A stretch of DNA of 63,904 bases from an uncultured Bacteroidota bacterium (GCA_903824725.1 CAIJXU010000046.1:1-63904); one strand, 5' to 3'. Counted from the stretch's first letter, positions 36,148 to 45,052 are shown. Numbers and translations are program-made. Notes: a model not told the origin generated them from the letters alone.

Positions 36148-36993
36148 ATGAACATCGCAGGTGTTGTTATATTATACCATCCTAACTTGCAGCAATTATC
36201 AGAGAACATTAATTCTTATGTTTCTGGCTTAAAGGAATTATATGTATACGACAATAGTGAGGAGGAAATGGTAGGTTTAGCACCCATGCTGTCTGCCCTT
36301 CATCCTAATATCAAATACCATTACTTCCATTTAAATCAAGGGATTGCATATAGGCTTAATCAGGCAGTCTCTGAGTCCTTGGCCAATGGCTATGATTATT
36401 TGTTGACGATGGATCAAGATTCCTCTTTTCCGCCTGGCGATTTCCAAAAGATGCTGAATCAAATTGAAGAAGGGCAATTTTCAAATGTCGCCCAGTTTGG
36501 TGTTAATTGTCAACCTGCGCTAACGCAAAGTAAGGAGCAACCAGAATCGGCATTAACGCTCATTACTTCAGGTAGCATTTTAAATTTATCCTTAACTCAA
36601 AAAGTGGGGGTGTTCAATGAGCAGCTTTTCATTGACTTTGTAGATGCCGAATTTTCATATCGCGTCATTCAAAGTGGCTATATAAATTTAATGTTTTCAA
36701 ATATAGTTTTGAACCATAAACTAGGTGAATTGATTAATGGGCGATCTTTTAAAACATTCAAGTCCTCTTTACGTATTATTCATTCACCCATTCGCGTATT
36801 TTATATGGTGCGAAATGGTTTGTACTTATTGTATAAGTCAAATAATTTAACACCTCAAATGAAAAAGGATGTGGTAAGATGTTTGGGCATTTTGAAGAAT
36901 GACTTTATTTACCATCCTCAATTAGCAAGCGTGTATCTGAATGCATTCAAGGGTGCGATGGCATTCCTATTCAATAAAATGGGTAAAAAGTAA
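36148..36993 (+). CDS. GT2-family (rhamnosyltransferase-like) glycosyltransferase
   Basis: A 281-residue enzyme starting NIAGVVILYHPNLQQLSENI, with LYVYDNSEE, NQGIAYRLNQAV and LLTMDQDSSFPPG (DQDS metal site near 94), a pattern seen in rhamnosyltransferases of the GT2 family. The C-terminus (VRNGLYLLYKSN) also fits. The rhamnose specificity is an inference. It is convergent with the MycE-like methyltransferase (1-nt gap). Confidence 0.88.
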   Translation: MNIAGVVILYHPNLQQLSENINSYVSGLKELYVYDNSEEEMVGLAPMLSALHPNIKYHYFHLNQGIAYRLNQAVSESLANGYDYLLTMDQDSSFPPGDFQKMLNQIEEGQFSNVAQFGVNCQPALTQSKEQPESALTLITSGSILNLSLTQKVGVFNEQLFIDFVDAEFSYRVIQSGYINLMFSNIVLNHKLGELINGRSFKTFKSSLRIIHSPIRVFYMVRNGLYLLYKSNNLTPQMKKDVVRCLGILKNDFIYHPQLASVYLNAFKGAMAFLFNKMGKK

Positions 36994-36994
36994 T

Positions 36995-37789
36995 TTATCC
37001 TTTACTACTTAGTCTTAGTATTTCATTAATGAAGATGCCTTTCAATTTTAAGGACTGTAACACTTTATTTAATTTGACTAAAAAATGGAATTTTAACTTT
37101 TCTATAAAAGTTTTCTTTGAAGTATCATAGGTGAACGACCATGCCCCAGTCATTTTTGAACTTGGAGGGGTCATTCTTTTTTTCTCAAATACGACAATGC
37201 TATCATAAAAATGAATGGTATTGGTTGTTTTAGTAATCGCATCCACTGCTAAACTGCTTTGCTCGGAGTAATGCGCGTTTAATTGATCAACCATTAATTT
37301 ACTAAATTCAATAAAAGTATTATCCCTTTGATGCCCTCCGCCATAAACATTCATATAAGAAGTATGCACATCCTCACATAAGTATATGCCACCATCCGGA
37401 TTCATATGTTGATACAATTCTTGAAAGGAAACAATTTGTTGATTTTGTGTATGACCACCATCGTCTATTAAAACATCAATGGGCCCAATTTGATCTATAA
37501 TGGATCTAAGAAATTGAGGGTCTTCCTGTGACCCAATTAATATATGTGTATTTTCTTCTTCTAATGTTTTACATCTAGGATCAATATCAATTCCCCAAAT
37601 AGTGGCTTCTTTCCCAAAATATTGTCGCCACATTTGCAAACTACCTCCTTGATAAACACCTATTTCAACCACTGTAATTTTTTTATTTTTAAATTGGCTA
37701 AAGTATCTGTCGTATACATCAAAGTAGTGATCAAATTTATTAATCAATCTTTTTTCATTATGCTCAAAATAGTTTCTTAATTCGTTCAT
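36995..37789 (-). CDS. MycE-type sugar O-methyltransferase
   Basis: A 264-residue class I methyltransferase. VVEIGVYQGGSLQMW (near residue 40) binds SAM, GIDIDPRC follows, and VLIDDGGHTQ near 105 plus YLCEDVHTSYMNVYGGG near 136-152 match the metal-dependent MycE/rhamnosyl O-methyltransferase group known from macrolide and tetracenomycin sugars. In this locus it probably methylates a surface-glycan sugar, for instance a deoxyhexose; the substrate is inferred. Confidence 0.82.
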   Translation of the reverse strand: MNELRNYFEHNEKRLINKFDHYFDVYDRYFSQFKNKKITVVEIGVYQGGSLQMWRQYFGKEATIWGIDIDPRCKTLEEENTHILIGSQEDPQFLRSIIDQIGPIDVLIDDGGHTQNQQIVSFQELYQHMNPDGGIYLCEDVHTSYMNVYGGGHQRDNTFIEFSKLMVDQLNAHYSEQSSLAVDAITKTTNTIHFYDSIVVFEKKRMTPPSSKMTGAWSFTYDTSKKTFIEKLKFHFLVKLNKVLQSLKLKGIFINEILRLSSKG

Positions 37790-37814
37790 TATTTTATTTT
37801 TATATTTTGCACTT

Positions 37815-38714
37815 TTATAATAATCCTTTTAATGTGTCAATTCTAAATTGTATCACAGGCCATGATTTACTAGGAGTAAACTGTAAAGCATATTTGATTC
37901 CTAAAATAATGGAAGCCCCTAATTTAAAAATGTATTCTACGATTTTGGAATAGTAAGCCCCTTTTGAGATGGCCAATGTTCTAGTTTTTTCACCACGGCC
38001 AATGCCACTTGCTACGCGGTACATGTATTCGGAAGTTAATTTTTTTACTTCTACTACATGATGCACACAAATAGCGGGGTCGTAATAGATGGTATGTCCA
38101 AGGGCAATTATTTTATAAAACAATTCCTTTCCTTCGCCCCCAATTCTTAAAGTGCCTACTACGCCAGGCAAAGCGGTATTAAATCCTCCAATTTGTTGGT
38201 AAATCCCTTTTTGCACAATCATATTTGATTCCAATGGATACTTACCATTTGCAAATGCACATGCAGTAGGGGCGTAATCGAAATTGCCAACTAAAGAGGA
38301 TACATAATGACTCATCCATTTGGGTTCGGTAGGGATGTATTTTGGTATGATGCGTCCTCCAAAACCCAAGGCTTCTGGTTTGGTTTGTATATGACGAATT
38401 ATATTTTCAACATAATGATTCGTTGCGACAGCATCGTCATCCATAAAACAAAGCCAATCTCCTTTTGCCATCGAGGCACCTTTATTGCGTGCGAAGGAAG
38501 CACCTTGTTGTTGCTCACTTGTAAATGTAAATTGTCCGTTAGGGTTTGCTAGTCTCCATTGATTGTATACTTCTAAGGTATTATCTGTTGAATTATTATC
38601 TATGACCAACACTTCAAAGTTGTCAAGTCCTGCACTTTGTTGATACAAACTATCTAATGCGCCACTGATATAGTTGGCACGATTATAACTGCAAATAATA
38701 ATAGATAGTATCAT
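37815..38714 (-). CDS. GT2-family glycosyltransferase
   Basis: A 299-residue GT2 enzyme: LSIIICSYNRANYISGALDSL at the start, FEVLVIDNNSTDNT, then DWLCFMDDDAVA (DDD metal site near residue 93) and GGEGKELFYKI for the acceptor side. The C-terminus has a hydrophobic stretch (KLGASIILGIKYALQF). It lies 25 nt from the methyltransferase gene on the same strand and 25 nt from the YfhO gene, so the three probably form one transcript. Confidence 0.9.
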   Translation of the reverse strand: MILSIIICSYNRANYISGALDSLYQQSAGLDNFEVLVIDNNSTDNTLEVYNQWRLANPNGQFTFTSEQQQGASFARNKGASMAKGDWLCFMDDDAVATNHYVENIIRHIQTKPEALGFGGRIIPKYIPTEPKWMSHYVSSLVGNFDYAPTACAFANGKYPLESNMIVQKGIYQQIGGFNTALPGVVGTLRIGGEGKELFYKIIALGHTIYYDPAICVHHVVEVKKLTSEYMYRVASGIGRGEKTRTLAISKGAYYSKIVEYIFKLGASIILGIKYALQFTPSKSWPVIQFRIDTLKGLL

Positions 38715-38738
38715 TTTAATTTTCTTAACTAATAGGGT

Positions 38739-41216
38739 CTATGAAGTTTTCCTTTTTTTAAACTCTTTAAAACTAATGGCGAACAATAAACCCCATAATA
38801 AAATAGAAGCAGTTGCAGAAGCTGTTTGCGCCATTTGTATTGAGCTTGGTTTGAATTCAAATCTAATTTGATGTTTACCACTAGGAACAACTAATGCCCT
38901 TAATACATAATTGGTTTTAATGATTGGCGTTTCTACATCGTCTATATATGCTTTCCAGCCTAATTTATAATACACTTCACTAAACACTGCCAATTGTTTT
39001 TGATTACTATTGGAGCTGTATTGAATAAGATCATTTTTATTTTCAACTAATTGTATGGTAGCGGTACTATCATATGCAATGGAACTTAATTCAGTTGATT
39101 TGTCTTTTTCTTCGATTAATGCGGTGTCCTTTGGATTAAAAGTACTTAAGCCACTCATTATTTCGGCAGGTCCTTTTTTAAATTGAATTCCTTTTACAAA
39201 CCATACATTCCCTAATGCTTGAGGGTTGGCAACGGTATCGGTTGCCATATTTCCTGAAATAATATACTTAGTATTCATCATGTTCACCACCGGTAAACAA
39301 TTAGGAAATTGATACCATTGATTTTCGATTAAATCTTGGTAGATACTTAATTTGGCAGGATTGTATCCGCCAACGGTATGATGATGATAAGCTACTAAGG
39401 CGCCTCCATTAAATGCGTTTTGAATGCCTCCTCTAATATCTAATACACGAAATTGGGAATGATCTTTTTTTATCGCAATATCTGTAGGGGATTCAGCAAA
39501 TGTATTTTCATTGTCTGCGGCTTCGACATAAGTTTCGGGTTTTAAATATTTCACATTTATTTGAAATAAATCAACCATGGCTAAAACGCCAATGCTTGCG
39601 AATAAAATGGTCTGATTGAAAGTTTTTTTAAAGTATAGAAAAATAATTAAAAACAAGAATGCAGTAAAAATAAATGATCTGTATAAGTCACTTTCAACAA
39701 ATCCTTTTCGATCTTCTGCAATCGCATTGGTTAAATCACGAGCAGGTGCTTCAAAAGCGGCCCTTTGATTAGGGTCGGGAATTTGTGCAATTTGAGAGAT
39801 AAGTTGTTTGTCATTTAGGCTTTTAAAATCATTGTTCATATAAAACAACATAATACCTGCTACTAAAATACCAAGTGCAACAAAACTGATTTTATATTTT
39901 GTAAAAAAATCTTTTAAACTAGATTCTGCAGCAACCCCTTGCATCCCATATAAAGCCATGATGCCAATTAGGAGGGTAGGAATCACCATGATCATACTTG
40001 GCGCTCTGAATTTATTATAAAAAGGAAGATGATCGACCATGAAAAAATTAAAACTTTCAAAGTAGGATCCAGCCGATAACATCAGCGAAAAAATAATGGC
40101 AGGTACAATCCACCATTTATGTTCATTTGATTTCACCGCTAAACCTATAAATGCGAATAAGCAAATAATAAGTCCCATATAAGGGGGCCCTGCAGTAAAG
40201 CCAATACCTCCCCAATAAAATTGTAAAAAAGATTGTAGTTGTTGTCCTATCTGTGGTTGCATTTGTTGCAAAACTTCTATCGCTTTTGATTTGGAAGGAT
40301 CCACCGTATTCGGATCACTACCTCCTCCATAAATATTAGGGAACATCAAAACCAAGGGCTCTGTTTTAAACATACTATAGGACAAAGCATAATCTTTATT
40401 TAATCCAGTTTGAGTGGTGTTACTTCCCTTTGTCGTTAAAATACTTCCACCACGGATAGATTCCTTACCATATTCATAAGTGCTGATTAAAATAGGAGCG
40501 TTAACAGCTAATCCTAAAAGTCCAGCAATAAGGGCAGTACCTATAGTTTTTAATAAATGATTGTATTGTTTTTGGATGATCCATTGTGCTGCAAAAAATA
40601 CCGTCATAAAAAATACAATAATCAAACCATAGTAAGTTATTTGTAAGTGATTGGCTTGCACAAATAAAGCGGTTGCTATTCCTGTCAATAAACCTCCTAG
40701 TAAATACTTTCGTTTAAAAATGAGCAAGATAGAACCAACAAAAAATGGAAGATAAGCGATCGCATGCATTTTTGTAATATGCCCCACTACTATAATAATA
40801 GGATTGTAAGTAGCAAAGCTGTAACTAAGTGCACCAATGATACCCACAATTGGATGGATACCTAATACGAGTGCTAAAAAATAAAAACAAATACAGGCAA
40901 GAAAAAATAAATTAATGGGCTCCGCTAAATTTAAAGTAAGTACCCGATCAAGTAATCCAATTGTGAATCCAAATCCAGGGACACCTGTAATTTGATAAGT
41001 GGGCATGCCACCAAACATACTATTGGTCCAAAGGGGGTTATGGCCATATTTTTCACCATAGGTAAGTGCATCATGTGCCATGCCTTTCCATTGACTAATA
41101 TCTGATTGTTGTAAAACCTTTCCCTCTAAGGCAGGTTTGCAATAAATGATAGAGACAATTAGAAATATAGCGACTGCAATAAAATGCGTCAAATGGGTCT
41201 TGAAAAATGATTTCAT
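38739..41216 (-). CDS. YfhO-family membrane protein
   Basis: An 825-residue polytopic membrane protein. It has ~12-14 hydrophobic helices (residues 10-550), a soluble extracytoplasmic part after residue ~560, and a last helix at 798-815. The early periplasmic loop includes NPLWTNSMFGGMPTY, characteristic of YfhO. The family is linked to glycosylation of lipoteichoic acid in Firmicutes and is classed with GT-C-type glycosyltransferases. In Bacteroidota it accompanies surface-glycan genes. Here it probably adds a sugar at the outer side of the inner membrane; this is inferred. Confidence 0.87.
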   Translation of the reverse strand: MKSFFKTHLTHFIAVAIFLIVSIIYCKPALEGKVLQQSDISQWKGMAHDALTYGEKYGHNPLWTNSMFGGMPTYQITGVPGFGFTIGLLDRVLTLNLAEPINLFFLACICFYFLALVLGIHPIVGIIGALSYSFATYNPIIIVVGHITKMHAIAYLPFFVGSILLIFKRKYLLGGLLTGIATALFVQANHLQITYYGLIIVFFMTVFFAAQWIIQKQYNHLLKTIGTALIAGLLGLAVNAPILISTYEYGKESIRGGSILTTKGSNTTQTGLNKDYALSYSMFKTEPLVLMFPNIYGGGSDPNTVDPSKSKAIEVLQQMQPQIGQQLQSFLQFYWGGIGFTAGPPYMGLIICLFAFIGLAVKSNEHKWWIVPAIIFSLMLSAGSYFESFNFFMVDHLPFYNKFRAPSMIMVIPTLLIGIMALYGMQGVAAESSLKDFFTKYKISFVALGILVAGIMLFYMNNDFKSLNDKQLISQIAQIPDPNQRAAFEAPARDLTNAIAEDRKGFVESDLYRSFIFTAFLFLIIFLYFKKTFNQTILFASIGVLAMVDLFQINVKYLKPETYVEAADNENTFAESPTDIAIKKDHSQFRVLDIRGGIQNAFNGGALVAYHHHTVGGYNPAKLSIYQDLIENQWYQFPNCLPVVNMMNTKYIISGNMATDTVANPQALGNVWFVKGIQFKKGPAEIMSGLSTFNPKDTALIEEKDKSTELSSIAYDSTATIQLVENKNDLIQYSSNSNQKQLAVFSEVYYKLGWKAYIDDVETPIIKTNYVLRALVVPSGKHQIRFEFKPSSIQMAQTASATASILLWGLLFAISFKEFKKRKTS

Positions 41217-41319
41217 TATAGTGGTTTCATTGTATCAACAAACCTACAACTTAATTGGATATTGAAAAAATGAGGGGAGCCCAATTTTTCATATCTTCCC
41301 ATTCGTAAAAAGCGATAAT

Positions 41320-41610
41320 ATGCATCGATTTAATCCACTTTTAGCCTTCTTGTCTAAATTGGCCATTATTTGTAATGGGTGTTTTGTATTCTCATTGATA
41401 GCAATGTTTTTGCGAGGGTTTGCTTTTTCGGCTTCCTTGATGAATTTTGTAGCAGTTTTAGGGTTGGAAATGGCACCTGTGGTGAGCTTGTTATTTGCTG
41501 TTGGGGTGTTAATAGCTAAACTTAAAAAAATCACTTTGACTTTGCCTGCTTGGCAAACAATATTGAACCTTTTGATGTTATTATTTCAGCTTATTTTTAT
41601 TTTTGTCTAA
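41320..41610 (+). CDS. Small hydrophobic membrane protein of unknown function
   Basis: A 96-residue ORF with three hydrophobic stretches (about residues 8-30, 35-62 and 74-96). It begins with ATG and ends 21 nt before the YhhQ-type transporter, in the same direction, which suggests co-transcription. An overlapping minus-strand ORF (41289-41534) was set aside because this frame has membrane character and a sensible start. It is not recognised as a known family. Confidence 0.6.
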   Translation: MHRFNPLLAFLSKLAIICNGCFVFSLIAMFLRGFAFSASLMNFVAVLGLEMAPVVSLLFAVGVLIAKLKKITLTLPAWQTILNLLMLLFQLIFIFV

Positions 41611-41631
41611 TTCATCATAATATTCGTTTAC

Positions 41632-42417
41632 ATGATACATGCTATTTTAAAAGATAAATCAACCAAATTATTTTTAGGGATCACCGCTTTTTTTGTGGCC
41701 AATGCGTTAATTGCTGAATGTATTGGAGGTAAAATATTTTCATTGGAAGGGGTGTTGGGCATTGCCCCAGCTAACTTAACCATCTTTGGTGAAAAAGGTT
41801 TATCATTTAATTTAACCTGTGGTGTGTTATTATGGCCATTAGAATTTGTCATCACAGATATTGTCAATGAATATTATGGACCAAAGGCAGTTCGTCGTAT
41901 TAGTATTACTGCTGTTTCCTTAATTGCATATGCTTTTGTAATGTTTTATTTAGCAATGCATATTGCACCTGCTGCTTTTTGGGTGGGATCTAAAACTGCT
42001 GATGGTATTCCAAGTATGCAGGGTGCTTTTGAAGCCATTTTCGGACAAGGGATGTGGATTATTTTGGGAAGCTTGGTTGCTTTTTTAGTAAGTCAGTTTA
42101 TTGATGTGATTGTTTTTCATAAAATTAAAAAAATGACGGGCGAGAAAATGGTTTGGTTGCGTGCCACTGGATCTACTGTGGTTTCGCAACTTGTAGATAG
42201 TTTTGTTGTGTTGGTTATTGCTTTTAAACTTGGTAACAATTGGAGTTGGTCCTTTGTACTTGCTGTTTGTGTTGTTAATTACATGTATAAGTTTACCATG
42301 GCTGTTATATTAACGCCTGTGATTACAATCGTTGAAAATAGAATCGAAAAATATTTAGGACATGAAATGGCCAATAAGATGAAATTAGCTGCGATGGGGA
42401 AGGAGCAAGAAGTATAA
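41632..42417 (+). CDS. yhhQ: Queuosine precursor transporter (YhhQ/DUF165, VUT family)
   Basis: A 261-residue membrane protein with about six helices. VUT-family features include a first helix with FVANALIAECIGGK, CGVLLWPLEFVITDIVNEYYGPKAVRR (the conserved NEyyG stretch near residues 78-84) and FLVSQFIDVIVFHKIK. YhhQ imports the queuosine precursors preQ0/preQ1 used to modify tRNA. The length is near the usual 220-260. No other queuosine genes are next to it. Confidence 0.88.
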   Translation: MIHAILKDKSTKLFLGITAFFVANALIAECIGGKIFSLEGVLGIAPANLTIFGEKGLSFNLTCGVLLWPLEFVITDIVNEYYGPKAVRRISITAVSLIAYAFVMFYLAMHIAPAAFWVGSKTADGIPSMQGAFEAIFGQGMWIILGSLVAFLVSQFIDVIVFHKIKKMTGEKMVWLRATGSTVVSQLVDSFVVLVIAFKLGNNWSWSFVLAVCVVNYMYKFTMAVILTPVITIVENRIEKYLGHEMANKMKLAAMGKEQEV

Positions 42418-42422
42418 ATGGT

Positions 42423-42887
42423 TTATACCGAAAAGCTGTTCTTGAAAATTTGAATCGCTACTTTGTCTATTGGCAGACTCATGGTCTGTTCATTAATGTC
42501 TTCAAAATTTACCCAGCGGAAAGATTCTGCTTCGCGTTGGTTGTCGGCTGTTTGATCGGGGGTAAAATCAAATACTTTTTCTGAAGTTTTTATGCCATTG
42601 GTGTTCTTGCAATGAACATGATAATAAATTGAAATGATTTGATCTTTATTATTGAAAGCAGATATCTGAAAAAAATCGGTGGTGTAAATATGATCCCCAA
42701 TGGTCACTTCTAATCCTGTTTCTTCCATATATTCTCGCACCAAACATTCGCGAGTTCCTTCGCCAAATTCTAATCCACCTCCAGGGAGTTTGGTAAAGTA
42801 ATTGCCTCTTATAAATTCATCACTCACTAATAATCTGTTTTGAGTATCCATGAGCAAACCATAAACTCTTACATTAAACAATGGCAT
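42423..42887 (-). CDS. Nudix hydrolase
   Basis: A 154-residue Nudix protein. The Nudix box is GGGLEFGEGTRECLVREYMEETG (positions ~36-58), matching G-x5-E-x7-REUxEExGU with the metal-binding glutamates. The substrate is unknown; such proteins hydrolyse nucleoside diphosphate derivatives. It lies 11 nt from dapF on the same strand, so the two are probably co-transcribed. Confidence 0.92.
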   Translation of the reverse strand: MPLFNVRVYGLLMDTQNRLLVSDEFIRGNYFTKLPGGGLEFGEGTRECLVREYMEETGLEVTIGDHIYTTDFFQISAFNNKDQIISIYYHVHCKNTNGIKTSEKVFDFTPDQTADNQREAESFRWVNFEDINEQTMSLPIDKVAIQIFKNSFSV

Positions 42888-42898
42888 AGTTAATTTAT

Positions 42899-43687
42899 TT
42901 ATAGGGAGATGCTTCCATTAAATACAAAAGTGCCAGGTCCCATTAGCCAAATATCATCAAATGCACTATCGCCTCTATTATTAAATCGGACTGCTAATTT
43001 TCCGCCTAGGGTTTCAATTTGTATGGTTTGTTCTCCCAATTTTTCGATACCTGTTATAAGTGCAGCAGCAGTAACTCCTGTGCCACAGCTTAAGGTTTCA
43101 TTTTCAACACCTCTTTCATAAGTGCGAACACTGATAAAGCCATCTTGTTGTGCTACAAAATTGACATTAATGCCCTCTTGCTTAAATCTTTCATTGTATC
43201 TAATAGATTGCCCTAATCCAACCACATCTACCTGACTAATATGATCTACCATTTCGATATAATGTGGAGATCCTGTATTCAAAACATAAAAAGTAATATC
43301 GCCATCAATATTTTTTTCGACCGCATTCACATTGCACATTTTTAAATAAATCCATCCGTCCTCGTTAATCGTTGATTCGTGTGGGCCATCAATAGCGGTA
43401 AAATGAAAATGGTTTTTTTGAATACCATTGTCGTATGCGAATTGTGTTAAGCATCTACCTCCATTGCCGCACATAGATCCTTCCAAACCATCAGCATTGT
43501 AATAAGTCATTGAAAAATCAAACCCTTCTGCCTTACCTAATAACATTAAGCCATCGGCGCCAATGCCTTTTCGACGATCACAAATAAAAGCAATTTGATT
43601 GGTTGTTAATAAGACATCCCCTTTCCGGTTGTCAATAACAACAAAATCATTTCCTGTCCCTTGGTATTTTGAAAAATTAATATTCAT
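42899..43687 (-). CDS. dapF: Diaminopimelate epimerase
   Basis: A 262-residue cofactor-independent racemase that converts LL- to meso-diaminopimelate for lysine and peptidoglycan. The two catalytic cysteines are C73 in GSMCGNGGRC and C201 in LSCGTGVTA. It begins NINFSKYQGTGNDFVVIDNR, the family N-terminus. It is likely in an operon with the Nudix gene and the upstream nucleoside phosphorylase (13-nt gap). Confidence 0.97.
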   Translation of the reverse strand: MNINFSKYQGTGNDFVVIDNRKGDVLLTTNQIAFICDRRKGIGADGLMLLGKAEGFDFSMTYYNADGLEGSMCGNGGRCLTQFAYDNGIQKNHFHFTAIDGPHESTINEDGWIYLKMCNVNAVEKNIDGDITFYVLNTGSPHYIEMVDHISQVDVVGLGQSIRYNERFKQEGINVNFVAQQDGFISVRTYERGVENETLSCGTGVTAAALITGIEKLGEQTIQIETLGGKLAVRFNNRGDSAFDDIWLMGPGTFVFNGSISL

Positions 43688-43700
43688 TTTTTATTATCAG

Positions 43701-44576
43701 TTAAATTCCTTCAATAATAGCTAAAGATTTTTGAATCATATGGTCAACAGCTTTTCCCATATCCTTACTGTATTCTTTTTTGACTCTATTGGCCACAATA
43801 ACATTGATACTTAAACATTGATGTCCCAATAAACGGCATAAACCATAAATAGCACTTGTCTCCATTTCAAAATTGGCAATATGGTGATTCCCAAATTTAA
43901 AGCTTGTCATTTTATTCACCAATTCAGGCATCGCTAATGGCATTCTTAAAATGCGACCTTGTGGACCATAAAATCCTGGACATGTTACTGTAATGCCATG
44001 ACTATAACCTTGAGTAAAATGTTTTAATAAACCTGGACTTGCAGATGCGATATAAGGGAATACTTTTTTGGAATTAATTTGTGTGTGCAATTCAAAGGCA
44101 GATAAAATTGCTTTTTCTTCCTCATTGTTTTCCAAATTATAAAAGTGCAATAAATTATCAATCCCTAATCCATGCGTACCTGCTACTAATTCATCTACAC
44201 CCACTTCACCTTGTAAGGAACCGCAAGTGCCCATTCTAATAATAGATACTACTTTTTTTTGCTCATTAATGGTTCTTGTTGAAAAATCAATATTAACCAA
44301 TGCGTCAATTTCATTTAATGCGATGTCAATATTATCAGGACCAATACCCGTACTTAAAACAGAAATTCTTTTTTTTCCAATATAGCCCGTATGCGTAATA
44401 AACTCCCTATGAGCGCAAACATGTTCTACGTGATCAAAATATTTACTTACTTCTGATACGCGATCTGGGTCCCCAACCGTAATAATGGTATCGGCTATTT
44501 GTTCCGGCCTTACATTAAGGTGGTAAATAGCGCCCCTCTCATTAATAATCATTTCGGAAGCTCCAATCGCTTGCAT
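43701..44576 (-). CDS. Nucleoside phosphorylase (uridine phosphorylase-like)
   Basis: A 291-residue member of the PNP/UDP superfamily. TVGDPDRV near residue 34 binds phosphate, MGTCGSLQ near 115 is part of the nucleoside site, and NFEMETSAIYGLCRLLGH near 233-250 carries the conserved ME(S/T) ribose contact. This arrangement matches uridine phosphorylase more than MTA/SAH nucleosidase or futalosine hydrolase. It salvages uridine by phosphorolysis if the call is right. An alternative ATG lies 24 nt inside the gene. Confidence 0.85.
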   Translation of the reverse strand: MQAIGASEMIINERGAIYHLNVRPEQIADTIITVGDPDRVSEVSKYFDHVEHVCAHREFITHTGYIGKKRISVLSTGIGPDNIDIALNEIDALVNIDFSTRTINEQKKVVSIIRMGTCGSLQGEVGVDELVAGTHGLGIDNLLHFYNLENNEEEKAILSAFELHTQINSKKVFPYIASASPGLLKHFTQGYSHGITVTCPGFYGPQGRILRMPLAMPELVNKMTSFKFGNHHIANFEMETSAIYGLCRLLGHQCLSINVIVANRVKKEYSKDMGKAVDHMIQKSLAIIEGI

Positions 44577-44651
44577 ATATTCATTTTAGTACACAAATGT
44601 CGTTTAAATCTTAATAGTGGTAAAATTCTTTAATAATTAACTTGTTTGTGT

Positions 44652-44659
44652 TAATTTCG
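44652..44659 (+). promoter_or_regulatory. Probable -7 box of tRNA-Cys
   Basis: TAATTTCG, one base away from TAnnTTTG, lies 12 nt upstream of tRNA-Cys. Confidence 0.45.
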
Positions 44660-44671
44660 CCTCCTAGAAAA

Positions 44672-44742
44672 GGTCCTGTGGCCGAGTGGCTAGGCAGAGC
44701 TCTGCAAAAGCTCCCACAGCGGTTCGAATCCGCTCGGGACCT
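44672..44742 (+). tRNA. tRNA-Cys (GCA)
   Basis: A 71-nt cloverleaf. Acceptor arms GGTCCTG/CGGGACC (one T-G pair), anticodon stem GAGCT/AGCTC around CTGCAAA giving anticodon GCA, T arm AGCGG-TTCGAAT-CCGCT. CCA is not encoded. A strong terminator follows 8 nt later. Confidence 0.97.
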
Positions 44743-44750
44743 CGATACAA

Positions 44751-44782
44751 ACCCTCCCCAATTTATTGGGGAGGGTTTTTTG
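44751..44782 (+). terminator. Terminator of tRNA-Cys
   Basis: ACCCTCCCCAA pairs with TTGGGGAGGGT around a TTTA loop, followed by TTTTTT. Confidence 0.92.
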
Positions 44783-44792
44783 CTTTGAAGCT

Positions 44793-44878
44793 GTGTCGAA
44801 AGCTTGCTTTCGTAAACAGATGATAAGCAAAAAACACAACAGAATTGCGAAGCAATTTTGTTGAAAGGGTTTGGGTAA
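44793..44878 (+). repeat. tRNA-downstream structured repeat, copy B
   Basis: An 86-nt segment similar to the minus strand of 1054-1137. It starts GTGTCGAAAG, ends TTTGGGTAA, and begins 11 nt after the tRNA-Cys terminator. Hairpin 1 is CGAAAG-CTTG-CTTTCG (44797-44812). Hairpin 2 spans 44837-44863 with 12 pairs and a GAA loop; its stem differs from copy A at several bases, each change keeping a pair. No ORF of note runs through it. Confidence 0.7.
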
Positions 44879-44898
44879 AGCGAGATTGTCGAGCGGAA

Positions 44899-44921
44899 GG
44901 CATCGAACGAAGAGAGATGCC
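44899..44921 (+). repeat. Hairpin between copy B and the tandem repeat
   Basis: GGCATC (44899-44904) pairs with GATGCC (44916-44921) around an 11-nt loop. Like the hairpins at 950-1041 beside copy A, it follows the core repeat on its downstream side. Confidence 0.55.
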
Positions 44922-45015
44922 CATCCCTAATTTTCTAAATTAGGGTTTGGGAAAGTTGAGATGCCCATCCCTAATTTTCTAAATTAGGGTTTGGGGAAGT
45001 CGAGATGCCCATCCG
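44914..45015 (+). repeat. 44-bp tandem repeat (about 2.3 units) with internal palindrome
   Basis: Units start GAGATGCCCATCC at 44914, 44958 and 45002, an exact 44-bp period; the third is cut short. Each full unit holds a 9-bp perfect palindrome, CCCTAATTT-TCT-AAATTAGGG. The array reaches to within 40 nt of the next gene start. It is too short and has no varying spacers, so it is not CRISPR. Confidence 0.85.
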
Positions 45016-45040
45016 AATTTTTTGTTTCAAACCCTTTATC

Positions 45041-45048
45041 TACTTTTG
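45041..45048 (+). promoter_or_regulatory. -7 box immediately upstream of the 45053 gene
   Basis: TACTTTTG matches TAnnTTTG and is separated from the ATG by CTGT only, so the transcript may be leaderless. Confidence 0.5.
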
Positions 45049-45052
45049 CTGT

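Noticed and set aside
41289..41534. Minus-strand ORF opposite the small membrane protein
   Set aside because: Its sequence is polar and unpatterned, while the plus-strand frame shows clear membrane helices and sits just before a transporter gene.
43701..44576. Futalosine hydrolase (mqnB), which would have suited the futalosine pathway
   Set aside because: GDPDRV and the late ME(T)S motif fit uridine phosphorylase better, and the protein is longer than MqnB.
44914..45015. Possible CRISPR array
   Set aside because: The whole 44-bp unit repeats in tandem with no differing spacers, and only about 2.3 units are present.
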